From Manis javanica (taxonomy: Eukaryota; Chordata; Mammalia; Pholidota; Manidae), in NCBI RefSeq assembly GCF_040802235.1, contig NC_133156.1, forward strand, positions 185,826,351 to 185,890,350: 64,000 nucleotides of DNA, read 5' to 3'. Every line of letters starts with the position of its first letter. Position 1 is the stretch's first letter. The notes under the pieces are model-generated. The model saw only the letters and a program-made list of their open reading frames with translations, made no database searches and was not told the DNA's origin. Position numbers and translations under genes: made by a program. Shown piece after piece: positions 11,961 through 24,028 of the stretch.

Positions 11961-13690
11961 CTGGGTTAAAAATACAAGCTCTAAATTGTACCCATTCCTT
12001 TTTACAAAATATCATCTATTGCAACATAGCATATTTATACTTTAAAGCAATTTCTTTTTTATTTTGGATCCTGGTGTGAGATAAGCATCTCACACAAATA
12101 AATCGTGTTGTCCTCAGCTGGCAGAGAATTCAGACATAAGATTTTGACTTGCTTAAGGTAATAGTCATACCATAATGAACCTGGGGAGGTTTGCTTCCTC
12201 CCAGACCCTGATCCATACCACAACTTTGTTCAGCTTGTGACTGGCCTTTGACAGATCATACACACTGGTCCATGGCTCAAGAGGAACATAGTTCCTTGGT
12301 CATACCGATGCACTACCAGTACCCAAGTTTTATGGTATCCATCTGCAGAACGTTCCATCATGTCTCAGAGGCCTCCCTTATGGAGATCATTGTTCAGTTT
12401 GGGTGTACCATCTGTTGTCCAGGTCTTGTAAGTGATTTTCTGGGCTGGCATCCCTTTTCACTGGGAATGGAAGGAGATGTCAAAAGCCCAGTGCATTCTT
12501 TACTGTACTGTAAAGCCATCAGGACTTAATTAGGGAAAAATTCTTAAGCAACAATTGATTTGTTCAACTGTCATTCAATTTGAAGTACTCTCTTTTTATT
12601 AAAAATTACTTGAAGGTTGTTGGATTCCCAGTTTTGGGTTTTCTGTGTATGTCTCCATCTACTCATATCGTGTTCTTAGCAAGTTCTCTGTAGACTATAA
12701 TTTGAAAATTGTTTCTGGCTAAGATTTGTTCAAAACTTTCTTTTGAAACTGATTTATCTTAGGTACTTGTATATCCTAGTAACTAAACTAAAAAAATAAG
12801 AGTTGACTAAACCTGACAGCTTTGAGTTTTGGGTAAGTCTTTCAAACCATTGCCCAGCATATAGGCCTTTGGAAAATCTACTTCATGTTTGTCTCTAGCT
12901 TCTTTCCTTTGAATTTGCAGTCTCCTTTGTATTTACAGAAAAGTTGAAACCATGTGTTCCTGATTCATTTATAACTGACATTTAGACTTAGCTCACGAAC
13001 TATTGTTTTGTAAGAACATGTACTTTAAAGTTGTATGTAATCCGTTTTAAGCCCTTTCTCTTCTTTAAACAAAGAAGCAATTACTTGCCAAAAATTTTTT
13101 CTGAAAATCAAATATTGGTTTGTTTCAAGATGCTGGAGCCCTTGATGGTACTTACTGTATTGCCCCAAAGTCAGTCAGTCTCTCTGTTTGCCTCAGAGTC
13201 AGTTCAGATAAGGATTTGTGAGCATGTCACTGGGTCACTGGGCAGCACTTGACTGATGTGCAGCTGAAATTTCCCAAGGAGCTAAAGAACATCCATTTAC
13301 CTGTCTAAGTACTTACCTGGTTGTTGCAAATTTTTAGTAGTTGGAAGAGTAACAGTTCCACATGGAAAGACAAATGCCTTTGTAAGCAAAGAAAAAAACA
13401 CTGGTATGGATCAAATGTGGGTCAAAATAAAAAGGAAACAAGGAAATAGAAACTTTGAGAAACTAAATCACTGGAAAAAAGCCAGAAGAGAAATGGTGAA
13501 GGTGAGGTGAGCAATGGATATTGTAACATGGCTCTAAACCTGGCCAATAATCGGTTACCTGGATGGGCACCCGTTTCACAAGGACAGATTCCTAGAGCTT
13601 GGGTTGGGTTAGTGAGGGCATCTGTATTTTTAAGGACTCCTAAAGTACTTCTGATGATCAGCTAAATTATTGGAAATTATTTGTGAAGTC

Positions 13691-13692
<2 letters not shown>
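11961..13692. other. Unassigned DNA
   Basis: No recognised gene or repeat. A 93-codon open frame at 12248-12529 was examined and shows no known domain. Confidence 0.35.

Positions 13693-13732
<40 letters not shown>
13693..13732. repeat. (CA)n microsatellite
   Basis: About 19-20 uninterrupted CA units. On the opposite strand it creates a spurious Val/Cys-repeat reading frame. Confidence 0.95.
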
Positions 13733-13733
<1 letters not shown>

Positions 13734-15234
13734 ATGCACAATTATCAAGGGGAAATTGAGGCCCAGTCTGAGCCACAACACTTTGTCCTTATCCCCTGGG
13801 ATCTGACTTGCCCCTCCACAAATATCAGGGATAGGTCTCAGGTAAATTAGCAGCTTTACTACTGCACTCTTTGGCACAACACAAAGTATTTCTTCCACCA
13901 GGTCCCAAACAAAATAACAGAGATGGGAGAACAAAACAACAGAGATGGCTATTAAGATCTAAAATTATGGAGAAGTGTTTACCTGGCATTGTTTTAATCT
14001 TTTACTTCCAGCTCATAACTTTACTATGTGCTTAATGATGAAAGCCCAGTGTCATCACTGGTGCATTGACAGACACTTAAATCCTTTAAACCAGGATTAT
14101 ATTACGTACATTTTATTGCCTTTTGAAATCTTGTCAAACCCCTCAATGGAATTTCTCAATTGCCCAAATGGAGGTGAATAAACTAGTTGGTGACTGCACC
14201 CAAGTCCAGTGAGTGATGTAGAGCCCTGAGATGGTAAATTCATAACATCAGATTCCTGTCCAGTCAGGGCAGAGCCTTCCCAATATTTGCCTTGAGGAAT
14301 ACCCAGCCCCTGGATTGATTGTCTCCAGATAATGTTTAGGAATAGGTCCAACTTGGTTTCAGCAATTAAATTCACCAGGTAAAAGCTCTTATGATTTTAC
14401 TAGACTTGCATTTTCAACAACCATTAATGAGCCAAGTAATATGCAATTTTTATAAATGAAGGGATTTGGACTATCATTATGTGTAAATCTTCCCCAAATT
14501 ACCTGCACTAGTCAGAAGGCACAATCTGAAAAGGGAAATGATCATATTTTGGAAAATGATGACATTTTGTAAATAAAATCTGGCAGCAAAAGTTCTTGGC
14601 AAAACTAATGACCAAGTCAACATGCCTCAATTTATTGCTGCATGAATCGGAAATTAATTCCTCTTCAATCATTTTATTCTTCTGAAGTGTGACATCATTA
14701 ACAGAATCTGAACGAACACTCTACCTAAACTCTTAATACAGTAAGCCAAAATGCGTATAAATGGTTGAAGAGGGAAGTAAATTAGTTTTCTTGAAATTTT
14801 CTGGAAAATTGAGTTTACAGTGACTAGAATGTATTAGGCTGCCAAAATGTGTGGGAGTTAGGGGTTGGGAGAAGTGGAATGATTATGACTTTCATGTAGA
14901 TAGGGGCTTTGTGCTCTCTGGGTAATAAAAGATACTAAACACTAAAAGTATATATTGACAAGAAAATATTGTTGCTGGAACTGTTTTGCATAAAGCTTCT
15001 TTCAACTTTTTCCTTCTCTAAGGAGTGGTGCATGCTCAGCCAGTGCTTCTGAAGTCCTTTCCAGCCTATCCCTTCCCTTATCTTATAACCTTCCCACCAA
15101 ATATCAGATAGGTCCAAAAAACAGAATCTAAGTGTCCCAATTAGGAAATTATAGTTCCTCTTGATGATATTTGGCAAAATACATCAGAGGGGTATTTTGG
15201 CTGTGAAAAGTTAAACCCTAAGTCAGGATCTAAA
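13733..15234. other. Unassigned DNA
   Basis: Nothing recognised. Short open frames on both strands between 13,975 and 15,177 have no family features. Confidence 0.35.
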
Positions 15235-15567
15235 AGAATGATGCAAAATAAATGGAAAGATATCTGTGTTCATGGATTGGAAGAATTAACAATGTTAAAA
15301 TGTCCATACTACCCAAAGCAATCTACAGATTCAAAGCAATCCCTTCAAAATTTTATGGCATTTTCCCTAAAGTGGAAAAAAAAGTCCTGAAATTCTTATA
15401 AAACCACAAAAGACCCTGAATAGCTAAAACAATCTTGAGCAAGAAGAACAGAGCTCGAGGCATCCTATTTCCTGATTTCAAATTATATTACAAAGCTGTA
15501 GTAATTGAAACAGTTTGGTATTGCCATAAACACAGACACATAGACCAATGGAATATAAGAGAGCATC
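15235..15567 (+). mobile_element. L1 ORF2 internal fragment
   Basis: Sense L1 ORF2 text from just after the reverse-transcriptase core: 'cagattcaaagcaatccc' near 15328, 'aaatggaa'-like stretches, and 'ggtattgccataaacacagacacatagaccaatgg' near 15517-15551. It matches the same stretch of the younger L1 at about 37,030-37,265 but is more diverged. Both ends are cut off, and an L2 fragment follows directly. Confidence 0.75.
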
Positions 15568-15975
15568 CAGGCTGTGATGGCTTCCCATCCCTTTGAGAAC
15601 AAAGTCCAAATTCTTGGCCTTGATCAATCAAAAAGATCTTCTTTGCTCTGACTCATGGCTGACCCTCTGACCTCCTTTCTTCCCCTCTTCATCTCCATCC
15701 TTCTGATCTGCCCACATGGGCCACCTTGTCATTTCTGCAACATGCCATGCTCCTTACCATCTCACAGTTTCACACTTTGCAACGCCTCGGCCTGGTATGC
15801 TCTTTGCCCAGATTCTGACATAGCTGGTTTCCAAACATCATTCAGAACTTAGTTTATATGTCAACTTTACAAAGAGACCTTCCTTGACTATCCTATTTTA
15901 AATACTTGTCCCTCAACCCTTTACTTTTCAGTCTATACCTTGCTTCTTTTTTATTCATAATCACCTTCAATTTTC
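15568..15975 (+). mobile_element. L2 fragment (5' part of an interrupted copy)
   Basis: Text in L2 order: 'tggcttcccatcccttt' and 'aaagtccaaattcttggcc' near 15580-15620, 'ctgcccacatgggccacctt' near 15700, 'ttcagaacttagtttatatgtcaacttt' near 15840 and 'gaccttccttgacta' near 15880. The copy resumes at 16637 after a simple repeat and an LTR insertion. Confidence 0.7.
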
Positions 15976-15977
15976 AT

Positions 15978-16044
<67 letters not shown>
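15976..16044. repeat. (TTTA)n tetranucleotide array
   Basis: About 17 perfect ATTT units in a row. Confidence 0.95.
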
Positions 16045-16046
16045 CT

Positions 16047-16636
16047 GTCTGTTTCTCTGTGGTCAACAGCTTCCTAAATGGCCCTCAGTGATCCCTGTCT
16101 TCTGGCATTTACTTAGGTCCTTGTGTAAATTCCTGCCATTTTGAATGTCAGCTGCTCTAGTAACTCCTTTCTAATGAATACAATTCATCAAAAGTGATGA
16201 GACTAGGTTACAAAAAGACTGTGGCTTCCATCTTACCTGCCCTTGCCCTATCTCACTTCTTGTCTGGGAGTTATTGCTCCAGAGGCAGCTAATTGCCATG
16301 TTGTGAGTCACCTATGAAGAGGCCCATGTAGCGGCCCGTGTCGCAAGGCACTAGTGTCTCTGGCCAACAGCCAGCAAGGAGCTGAGGCCTATGAACAGCC
16401 ACATGAGTGAGCCTGGAACTGGGTCCTCAACTACGTGGGCCCTGAGATGACCTAGTCTCCACTGACACTTTGTAGCCTGTGACCCTCAGTCAGAGGCCCT
16501 CCATCTAAACCACCCCAGAGTCAGAGGCTGCAAGCTAACCCTCAGAAACCATGAGACAATAGATGTGCATTGTTTGAATGTTTGAAGTCACTAGGTTTGA
16601 GGGTAATTTGTTATGCAGCAATTGACAATTAACCTC
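16047..16636 (+). mobile_element. MLT1-type MaLR solo LTR inserted in L2
   Basis: The full order of an MLT1 LTR is present: 'gatccctgtcttctggcatttactta' near 16090, 'caaaagtgatgagactaggtta' near 16187, 'aaaaagactgtggcttccatctt' near 16213, 'gccatgttgtgag' near 16297, 'ctctggccaacagccagcaagga' near 16358, 'cacatgagtgagcctgg' near 16400 and the 3' end 'gtaatttgttatgcagcaat' near 16603. There are no internal retroviral genes. L2 sequence continues on both sides, so the LTR landed in a pre-existing L2. Confidence 0.85.
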
Positions 16637-16765
16637 ACTAGAGTATAAACTCAGTGGGGGAAGGGACTTTTTCTGTCTTGTTGGGCATGCTTTCTCAAGC
16701 AGGTAGAATAATGTCTAGCACACAGAGGCACTCAATAAGCACTGAATTTAAATGAATAATGAATA
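16637..16765 (+). mobile_element. L2 3' end (3' part of the interrupted copy)
   Basis: 'actagagtataaactcagtgggggaagggac' and 'aatgtctagcacacagaggcactcaataagcactga' form the standard L2 3' terminus, continuing the copy that began at 15568. Confidence 0.8.
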
Positions 16766-18291
16766 TTGGGGTGGGGCAGAGGACACTAAGTTTTTAAAAA
16801 TTTGTGGGATGGAAGCCAGAGCCAATGTTGACATTTAAAGCTAAGGCTGTTCTTAAGGTCAAAGATGACTCCAGAAGTCTCAGGCATACTCAAGTAACAG
16901 ACATTCTGGTAATACCAGGCTCATAGCCCTAATCTCTTGATGACGATTATTGACGCTGGACTGTGTCGCTTAGTAAACCTTCACGGGTGTCTGGACAAGC
17001 TCAGGCTGAGGGTGGGGAAGCATTACACAGTCACTGTGTGCATTTGGAAGAATGACTCACACCTCCCACCCTTTCCTCATCGGTAAAGACCACAGCGCTG
17101 TTGGTAATACATGTAATAAAATACATAATGGGCTATGTTTTTTTCTCAATAAATGGGGTCCCTTCTCCTCAAGAAGATTATAATATGAGAAGATAAGATT
17201 CATACATAAGAAAGATGACTAATATGGGGTATAATGTTTGTAAGGTATGTTAAGAACCTGATATTTTTGAGAAGGATCTATAATGGGATAATTATTTTCT
17301 GTTTTTTTCTTCTGTTGTGTGGGGTGTTGGGTCCATGTTTGTCACTTGGGAATACCATCAGGAAGGTCCATAATTTTTCTTCATTAATACTGGAAAGGAA
17401 AAATAATGGTAAAGAAATTTCAGCTTTGCTGGTGAGAACCTGGAAAAATACTGTAGGGAAAAATGACAAGAGTCTCACAGCTTTATGCCTATAACTGATT
17501 ACATCTTAGTGATAATTTCATGTGGTTTAAGGAAAATTCACTGTTCTTAAAGTCTAGCACCCATTTCCAGGACAGACAGAGCAGGATCTCTCAATCTATA
17601 CATCTGTAGGAAGAACCGCATTGAAAGTAATGATTTCCTTCTAATGGCTTACTCTAAATTATATAAAATATTCCTTGGGAGTCTAAGGAAAATGAACAGT
17701 AATAATAATAATAAAGATTTTTTTCTTTTATTATGTGCTGAGTAATATTCAGATTGTGAGCAGCCTTTTTGGATGGCCAAGGGAAAGAATAGATATGAAA
17801 TCATGTCAGAAATTTTCAGCTTTAGGAAAGAAATTTTACTTTTAAAGAGAAAATAACAGCATAATAGGAACCACATTGAAATCAGCATATCCAATATGGA
17901 GAAAAAGACCATGGCTGTCTACACATGTAGGCAGGTCATTCAAGCTGGTTCAGAAATGCCACTTTCTGTCAGTGGTCTGTGTGTGTCCACAGGTGACAAA
18001 TGGCCCAAGCAGGGCTTTTGAGGTGTTGGTGCCACCAGTGAGTGCCAGACGGAAGGTGGTGAAAGTTCCGATTTGTACCTTTCAGACCAGAGGCACTTGC
18101 TGGAATGGATGGGTCCTTCTGGCCATCTCCTGTAAGTATTGCCACAGGTATTTTGCTGAAACCTATGGGTGAGAAAGGCATAAACAGGTGCTATACATTT
18201 GTCAGACTAGGAAGCCACAGGCTGTTTAGTAAATGGTAAAACCAGTGGTCCAAAGAACAAAGGAGTCTCTTTTCATCAGAATGCTGAGGCT
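16766..18291. other. Unassigned DNA
   Basis: No gene recognised. A short (TAA)n run lies near 17,699-17,714. A 98-codon frame at 17876-18172 shows no domain. Confidence 0.35.
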
Positions 18292-18345
18292 CATTCCACA
18301 AGTATTTATTGAGCACCTACTCTCTGCCAGACACGGTAGAGTCCG
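18292..18345 (-). mobile_element. L2 3' terminal fragment
   Basis: 'ttccacaagtatttattgagcacctactctctgccagacac' is the reverse complement of the L2 3' end. Confidence 0.65.
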
Positions 18346-19227
18346 ATAAGGTCTCTTATTTAAAGAGTGCTTGAAATGTGGGAGCAAAACCCCTAGTGGC
18401 CCTGGATGGTGTGGACCTAACGCTGCATGGCACCCAGACGGGAAGGAAGAGCCCAGGCCCGACAAACAGAATATGCGGCCCCCATTCCAGCCAGACACCT
18501 AGGGGGGCCGCATTTACAGGGTGAGTTTTCTACTTTCACTTGTTCAGGCCAAGGCCGCTCACGTTCCGGAGGAAATGCAGGTTTTGCAATAGTATTTACA
18601 AACAAGTCAGTGGTCTCAGCAAGTGAGGAAGCATCACTTTCAAACTGCAATCTGAGCTTCATTTCTCTGAGTTACTATCCTCGGGTAGCAACTGTTGATT
18701 CATTAAGCTAAAAAGGATGTTGAAAGTTAGTGTACTCACCACACTCCTGGCTTACACTATTCTAAAAAGACAAAAATATCTCCTGTTAAAGCAGATCTTT
18801 TGAGAAGGAGAGGCCATGGCTTCCTGTACTAACATATTGTCATGTTTTGTTGCCTTCAGAGTTACCCATTTTTATCATATTTCACTTAAGTCCCTCCAGC
18901 AACATTTTATAACTATTTTGAAATATTTTGCTTCTGGATAATTGAATAGTGGTTGATCATAAGGTTGATCATAAGCCACATATGATAACAGTTACTTCAC
19001 TGTCACCTCAGTGCTTTCAGATCCAGTTCCTCCTAATTCTTTCTCGGTAACACTGATGCTTGTAAATGAGCACGCTGGTGTGATGCCAGGGACAATGGTC
19101 ACATTGGAATTATAGGCTGGACATTTCCAGATTATCTGTCACTGCTTACAGAATTTCAAAGAAAATCTTAAGGTTCTCAAATTCTTGGCCTTTACCTACT
19201 CTGCAGGATACTCTTGTCATGGACTCT
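18346..19227. other. Unassigned DNA with a tiny tandem duplication
   Basis: No gene recognised. The 18,420-18,570 segment is richer in G, C and CpG than its surroundings. A perfect 12-bp tandem duplication of 'ggttgatcataa' lies at about 18,952-18,975. Confidence 0.4.
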
Positions 19228-19385
19228 AAGGTCTCTATGAGGTAGAGGCCTTTTGAAGTAGATTCAATCATTTCTCCCATTTTATAAATGGGAAAACTTA
19301 GGCTTTCAGAGAAGTCTGTGTTTTGCACGAGACCACAGGCAGGAAGTGGGGGAGCTAGAATGTGAGTACAGGACAGTGACAAAAT
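19228..19385 (-). mobile_element. MIR fragment
   Basis: 'tctatgaggtagagg', 'cccattttataaatgggaaaactta' and 'ggagctagaatgtgagtacagg' follow the reversed MIR order. Confidence 0.65.
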
Positions 19386-19699
19386 TTTCCAATTAATTAT
19401 AGAAATGAGATTGGTCCCCTCTTAGGCCAACAGATGCCAGTATTAAATTAAGTGCTTACTAATCAACACAGCACTTTAAAAATAAACTTGTTCATGTTCT
19501 ATCTAATGCCCATTTGTCACTTAGGTGTTGGCAAAATCAGGGGATAGTTTTTCCAGACTCTCATTCTTTTTCCACCTCTGAGCTCTTTTTTAAACCTTTG
19601 TGTAGTCTTCAACTTCAAATCCACAAAAGCTATGGCTGAGGATGATCCATCTAATACTTTGCTCTTTTCTTTGGGCATACAAATCTTTATAGGTATCTG

Positions 19700-19850
19700 T
19701 TTAAATCAGAAGCTCTCAGTCTTGGCTGAGCATTAGAATCACTTAAGGGAGCTCTTAAAGATCCTGATGCTGAGACCACACCCAAGACCAGTTAAATCCA
19801 AATCTTTATGGGTGATAACAAGGTGACTGCAGTGAGCATCTGAGGCAGAA
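19700..19850 (+). mobile_element. MER5-like hAT-Charlie MITE
   Basis: Starts with 'agctctcagtcttggctgagcattagaatcactt', then 'agctcttaaagatcctgatgctgagaccacaccc', matching a nonautonomous hAT-Charlie element of the MER5 group. The right arm is partly decayed. Confidence 0.65.
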
Positions 19851-19870
19851 ATCACTAATTTAAACCATTC

Positions 19871-19973
19871 TTCCGCGGACGTTTCCTGTATATCCGTTTC
19901 ACCGGTGGCCTACTCCAGCTTTCACTTGTCTGGCCGGATCGGCACTCATTCCCAAATGTCACCTCATCATCGG
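19871..19973. other. Small CpG cluster
   Basis: Eight CpG dinucleotides in about 103 bp ('ccgcggacg', 'tccgtttcaccgg', 'ggccggatcgg', 'atcgg') inside a CpG-poor neighbourhood. No exon, repeat or ORF explains it. Confidence 0.5.
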
Positions 19974-22644
19974 CCTCTACTATGGAAGCTGAAGAAGTTA
20001 AATGGTCTCTCTCCCAGACTCCCTTGAAGGTGGAGGAGCTGCTCATGATACAGTTTGTGGTCAGTGACAAGAAGTGTCTATGTGGGCCACCCAATTATCC
20101 AGGTGTTTCCAATAGTAACGCAGTCAATTCAGGTATTTGACTTTTTCACTTTTCGTCTGAATGTGTGTATCTGAATGTTTCTGGAGACAGATTGAGTGCA
20201 TGATTTGAATCAAAAGTAATTTGAGTGGGAAATTAAGGGAGAATTTATCTCTTCTTATCCATACCTTAGTTCTTTCTGGTCCCTCATAGAGACCTTGGCG
20301 TCTATGACAGAAGTGTCCTACAGAGAAGGTAAAGGTTAAGGAATCTGAGAGCCCTAATGTTTTCTTTGAAATTCTGTGGGTGGTGGCTGTGGAATGATCA
20401 CCCTCCAAGATACTTGGACATAATTTCCACGTTAGACAAATGATATTAATAGAGAGAAACTGAAGGGATTATAGGTAATATAGAGCTTCAGAGTAGCAAA
20501 CCCTGAATCAAACCTGTATATTTATATGTGTATGCATGTATGTGTGTGTGATATGTTTGCTAATTTTTTGTGTAAGTTTTTCTGAAGTGTAACATAGAGA
20601 CAGGATGCCCATACTGTAGGGAAGAGCTCAGAGAATGTTCACAAATGAACACATCTTTGTCCCTAACACCCAGGTCAGGAAACAGAGCGTCACTGGGACC
20701 CCAGGAACCCCCTTGTTCTCCCTTCTGACGACCACCACCTTGACCAAGGATCACCATGAGGCTGCCATTTCTTTTTCTTTTCTTAAACAAATCAATGTGT
20801 GGAAGTGCAAGGTCACCTCTTCTCCTGTTTTCACATGTTCTCTATTGAGGGGGGGAAGTCAAATCTGTTCCATGGCACATTTAATTATGGGAAAATGAAA
20901 AGAAAAATATAATCCAGACCAACAAAGCAAAGATTTAAGCTGGCACTACTTTCCGTATAATCTTGATGCCGGTAGACACTCAATAAGCATATCAGCATTG
21001 TTAAAATGATTTATCAGCCAAATAGTTGAAGGTAAAATATTATCAATACAGGTGTCATCATTGATCTTTCTTGGGTCTCACTGCTGAAGAATGGAGCTGC
21101 TAGATGATTTCAACAAACAATCCTTGACAGGAAACCAGAGGCAACAAGGCACAGGGACAGACAGCTGACAAATGCAGTACAGGGCCATTAAAGCATGTGA
21201 TGAATTTGCCAGGAAAGTATATATTTGTGCAAAAGGTGAGCTCATATCTCCCATAAATTTGTCAGCCGTGACACAGTGTTCTCCAGCTTGGCATGAGTAA
21301 TGCCTTGCTATTTTCTGCCTTTGTCTGGCAAAAGCTCTATCAGTCACTCCAGGGTTATTTACAAAGAAACGTGTCTATCAGTTACAAGGACATGACTTTG
21401 CCGCTGAAAGATAACAAAAGAGGAAATCAGGCAGTGGCCTCTCAGCGAGGGATGCGTCTTTTCCAGACAAGCTCTGGACTGGAATGAATCAGATGGACGG
21501 CAATTGGCTGGGCTGGCCCTGTGCCTGGCATGACCAGCCTTAGTACATTTATCCACAGTGATTAGATTAGAAATTATTAATAGGGGGCTACGGAGTAGAG
21601 CAAAAGGTCATTTAGAGTTTAATTCTGTTCTCAGATAACTTCATTTCAGCTGATGGGATTGTTATTGTAGGGGTTTTATATGTTTATAGGAAACAATATA
21701 CTCAATAATGAAGTCATGCCTCCTTCTGCAAGGTCAGGAAAGCTATTGTGTAGCTAGATTGAAGTCTTCACAATTGTGTTAATTAAGTAACAGTGATTGG
21801 GGTTGGTCTCCTCTTGAAATGCATTTAAGGGCCTAAAAGCTGCTGAGAATGTATTTTTTCAATATAAATATATAGGAAAGCAAGTGAGACCAGAAAGCAG
21901 CCTGCGATTGAGTAAACAGAAGAGCTGTCACGAAGCTTTTACTTAAGGGAGGCAGGAGCCTGGTTGGCAGATGTAACTTCTTGCTGCATAAATACAAATG
22001 TCTTGTCAGTTTAGGATTAAATGTAACAGGTCCCTTTTTCTTTACTCAATTCCTGATGAATCCGAAAGATGAAGTTACAGAAGTTGATGTTGATGGCACA
22101 TTATGGCTCATCAGTTATTTTACTTCCTTCTAGGCCTGCCTGTTTCGGGGAGTAGATCAGTGTATAGTAATAGCCATGTCTTTCTCAGATGAAGAGCCAT
22201 TTCCTTGGTTCTATTTAATAGACCAGGGCTATTACAGGGATCAGCTCTGTCCTCCACTGTGAGACCCTTTGGAGGTCTTATAACTCAGGCATTGAAATTT
22301 GCTGAAGGTGGCTGCAATTTTATTTGTTCTGAGAGACATCCCTTCTAAACAGCTAAAAAAGAATTTAATTGGCATTACATGAAGAGTGGGTTCATGGAAA
22401 GCAGTTTGTTGTCATGTTTCTTAAAGATCCCACCTTCCATTGGGTTCCAGATGTTGTGATGTCCTATTGAGGGGAACTTTGAAGTAAAACCTAATAACTG
22501 GTGATCAAGTCTTATCTTTCCAACTCTCCCCAACTCCCCCCATGTGCAAGAAAACCACCATCCTGAGAGAAAACTTGTTTTTGCCCAATAGGAGGACTAT
22601 TAAATGGAAATGATATCATTAATATACTTTAAAAAATATCTCTT
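19974..22644. other. Long repeat-poor stretch
   Basis: Apart from a short TG-rich tract near 20,518-20,552 I recognise no transposon for about 2.6 kb and no coding exon. Freedom from repeats over this length makes it a reasonable place to look for conserved noncoding elements, but conservation cannot be judged from one sequence. Confidence 0.35.
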
Positions 22645-22862
22645 AAGGCAGTGGTTCTTCACTAGGAATGAGTTTGTCCCCCAGGGAACTTTTGGCAATG
22701 TCTGGAAACATTTTTGATGGTGACAGCTGGGTGGGGGTGCTGCTGGCATCTAGTGTGTAGAGGTCGGGGTGCTGCTAAACATTCTGCCATGCACAGGAGA
22801 GCACCACAAGAAAGAATTATCTGGCCCCAAATATCAATAAAGCCAAAGTTGAGGAACCCTGC
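22645..22862 (+). mobile_element. MER20-like hAT-Charlie MITE, near full length
   Basis: Runs from 'cagtggttcttcac' through 'ggaacttttggcaatgtctgg', 'ggtgctgctggcatctagtg', 'acattctgccatgcacaggaga' and 'agaattatctggcccc' to 'gttgaggaaccctg'. These blocks match, in order, the ~220-bp nonautonomous hAT element I know as MER20. The 'ggttct' and 'gaggaaccc' ends are compatible with short inverted termini. Confidence 0.7.
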
Positions 22863-23540
22863 TCCAAAGAACGTTTAGAATCATGAAGAATGAGGACTTG
22901 GGAGAAATTACTCTATCTGCAGAATGAGGCACCATATAGAGTTTCTGTTGAGAAAAATGTCTATAATTATGACATTAAAAATAATCATATTAGGATTTGA
23001 AAAAAAAGATTTCTTATAAAGCCACTTATTTCAATTAAAACTTCAGAATCAGAAGGAGAATTGCTCTCTTTTTGCTGTTATAAGATGTGCCACATGATTT
23101 TAGAGTTATCGTGGTGTGCTGGTATGTTATAACTCAGGAGTTTTGCATGAAACATCATGAGGCAGCATGATGTATGCGGAAGAAAGGCTGAGCTGAGATT
23201 CCAAATATGTGCAGGCTACCCCGCCATTGACTAAGTATGAGCCCAGTCAAGTGATTTGGTCCACACTGGCCTCAGTCACTGTTTCTGGCCAGACATCAGG
23301 GCTGAAAAGACTGAAATCACTCCTTGGCTGTTCCTTCTCCTTCAGCCACAGTCACAGCCAGAACAGGCATTTATCTGGAGTTGCTCAGCTTACAGCCATC
23401 CCTTCCTTTCATTTCCATAGACCCGCCTTGAGCTTGGGTCCTTGTTACTTCACATCTGGCCCATTGTAGTAGATTCCTCAATGATGTTCTCCCCTCAATG
23501 TGTCCTACAAAATGCTACCATCTTGTCTGTTTAAACAATT
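22863..23540. other. Unassigned DNA
   Basis: No repeat or gene recognised. Contains a short A-run and an AT-rich part near 22,960-23,040. Confidence 0.35.
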
Positions 23541-23657
23541 CCTTGGTTTACATCACTCCTGTTGAATTCTTCAGTGACTGTAAAATAAGTCACCCTCAGA
23601 GGGAGAAGCCCGTCCCTCTCTGATCTGCTCAATATACTTTGCTATGACTTGTCCTAG
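23541..23657 (+). mobile_element. Possible L2 fragment flanking the L1 insertion
   Basis: 'ttacatcactcctgttgaattcttcagtgactgtaaaataagtc' loosely follows the L2 block 'catcactcctctgcttaaaaccctccaatggct'. The full-length L1 inserted immediately to the right. Confidence 0.35.
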
Positions 23658-23672
23658 GGCTTTCCTCTTCTT
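23658..23672. repeat. Target-site duplication, left copy (L1)
   Basis: The 15 bases 'ggctttcctcttctt' recur exactly at 29933-29947 and bracket the full-length L1. The right copy reads 'ttctt' directly followed by 'aaa', which fits an L1 endonuclease cut at a TTTT/AA-like site for a minus-strand insertion. Confidence 0.9.
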
Positions 23673-24028
23673 TTTCTTATATTTTTATTTTGGTATCATT
23701 AATCTACAATTACATGAGGAACATTATGTTTACTAGACTCCCCCCTTCACCAAGTACCCCCCACTTACCCCATTACAGTCACTGTCCATCAGAATAGTAA
23801 GATGCTGTAGAATCATTACTTGTCTTCTCTGTGTTGTACAGTCCTCCCCGTGTACCCCCCCACATTATACATGCTAATCATGGTGCCCCCCCTTTTTTTC
23901 CTTCCCCCCTTATCCATTCCTTCCCACCCATCCTCCCCAGTCACCCCTTTCCCTTTGGTAACTGTTAGTCCATTCTTGGGTTCTGTGAGTCTGCTACTGT
24001 TTTGTTCCCTCAGTTTTTTTCTTTGTTC
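23673..24028 (-). other. L1 3' UTR with G-rich polypurine tract
   Basis: Between the ORF2 stop and the tail. On the minus strand 23886-23909 reads as G6, a purine stretch, then G7 (plus strand: C7 at 23886-23892, T/C, C6 at 23904-23909). A G-rich polypurine tract is a common feature of mammalian L1 3' UTRs. Confidence 0.75.

Noticed and set aside
13692..13934. 80-codon frame ending in alternating Cys/Val
   Set aside because: The repeat is a translation of the (CA)n microsatellite.
15906..16091. Frame with Ile-Tyr-Leu-Phe repeats
   Set aside because: Translation of the (TTTA)n array.
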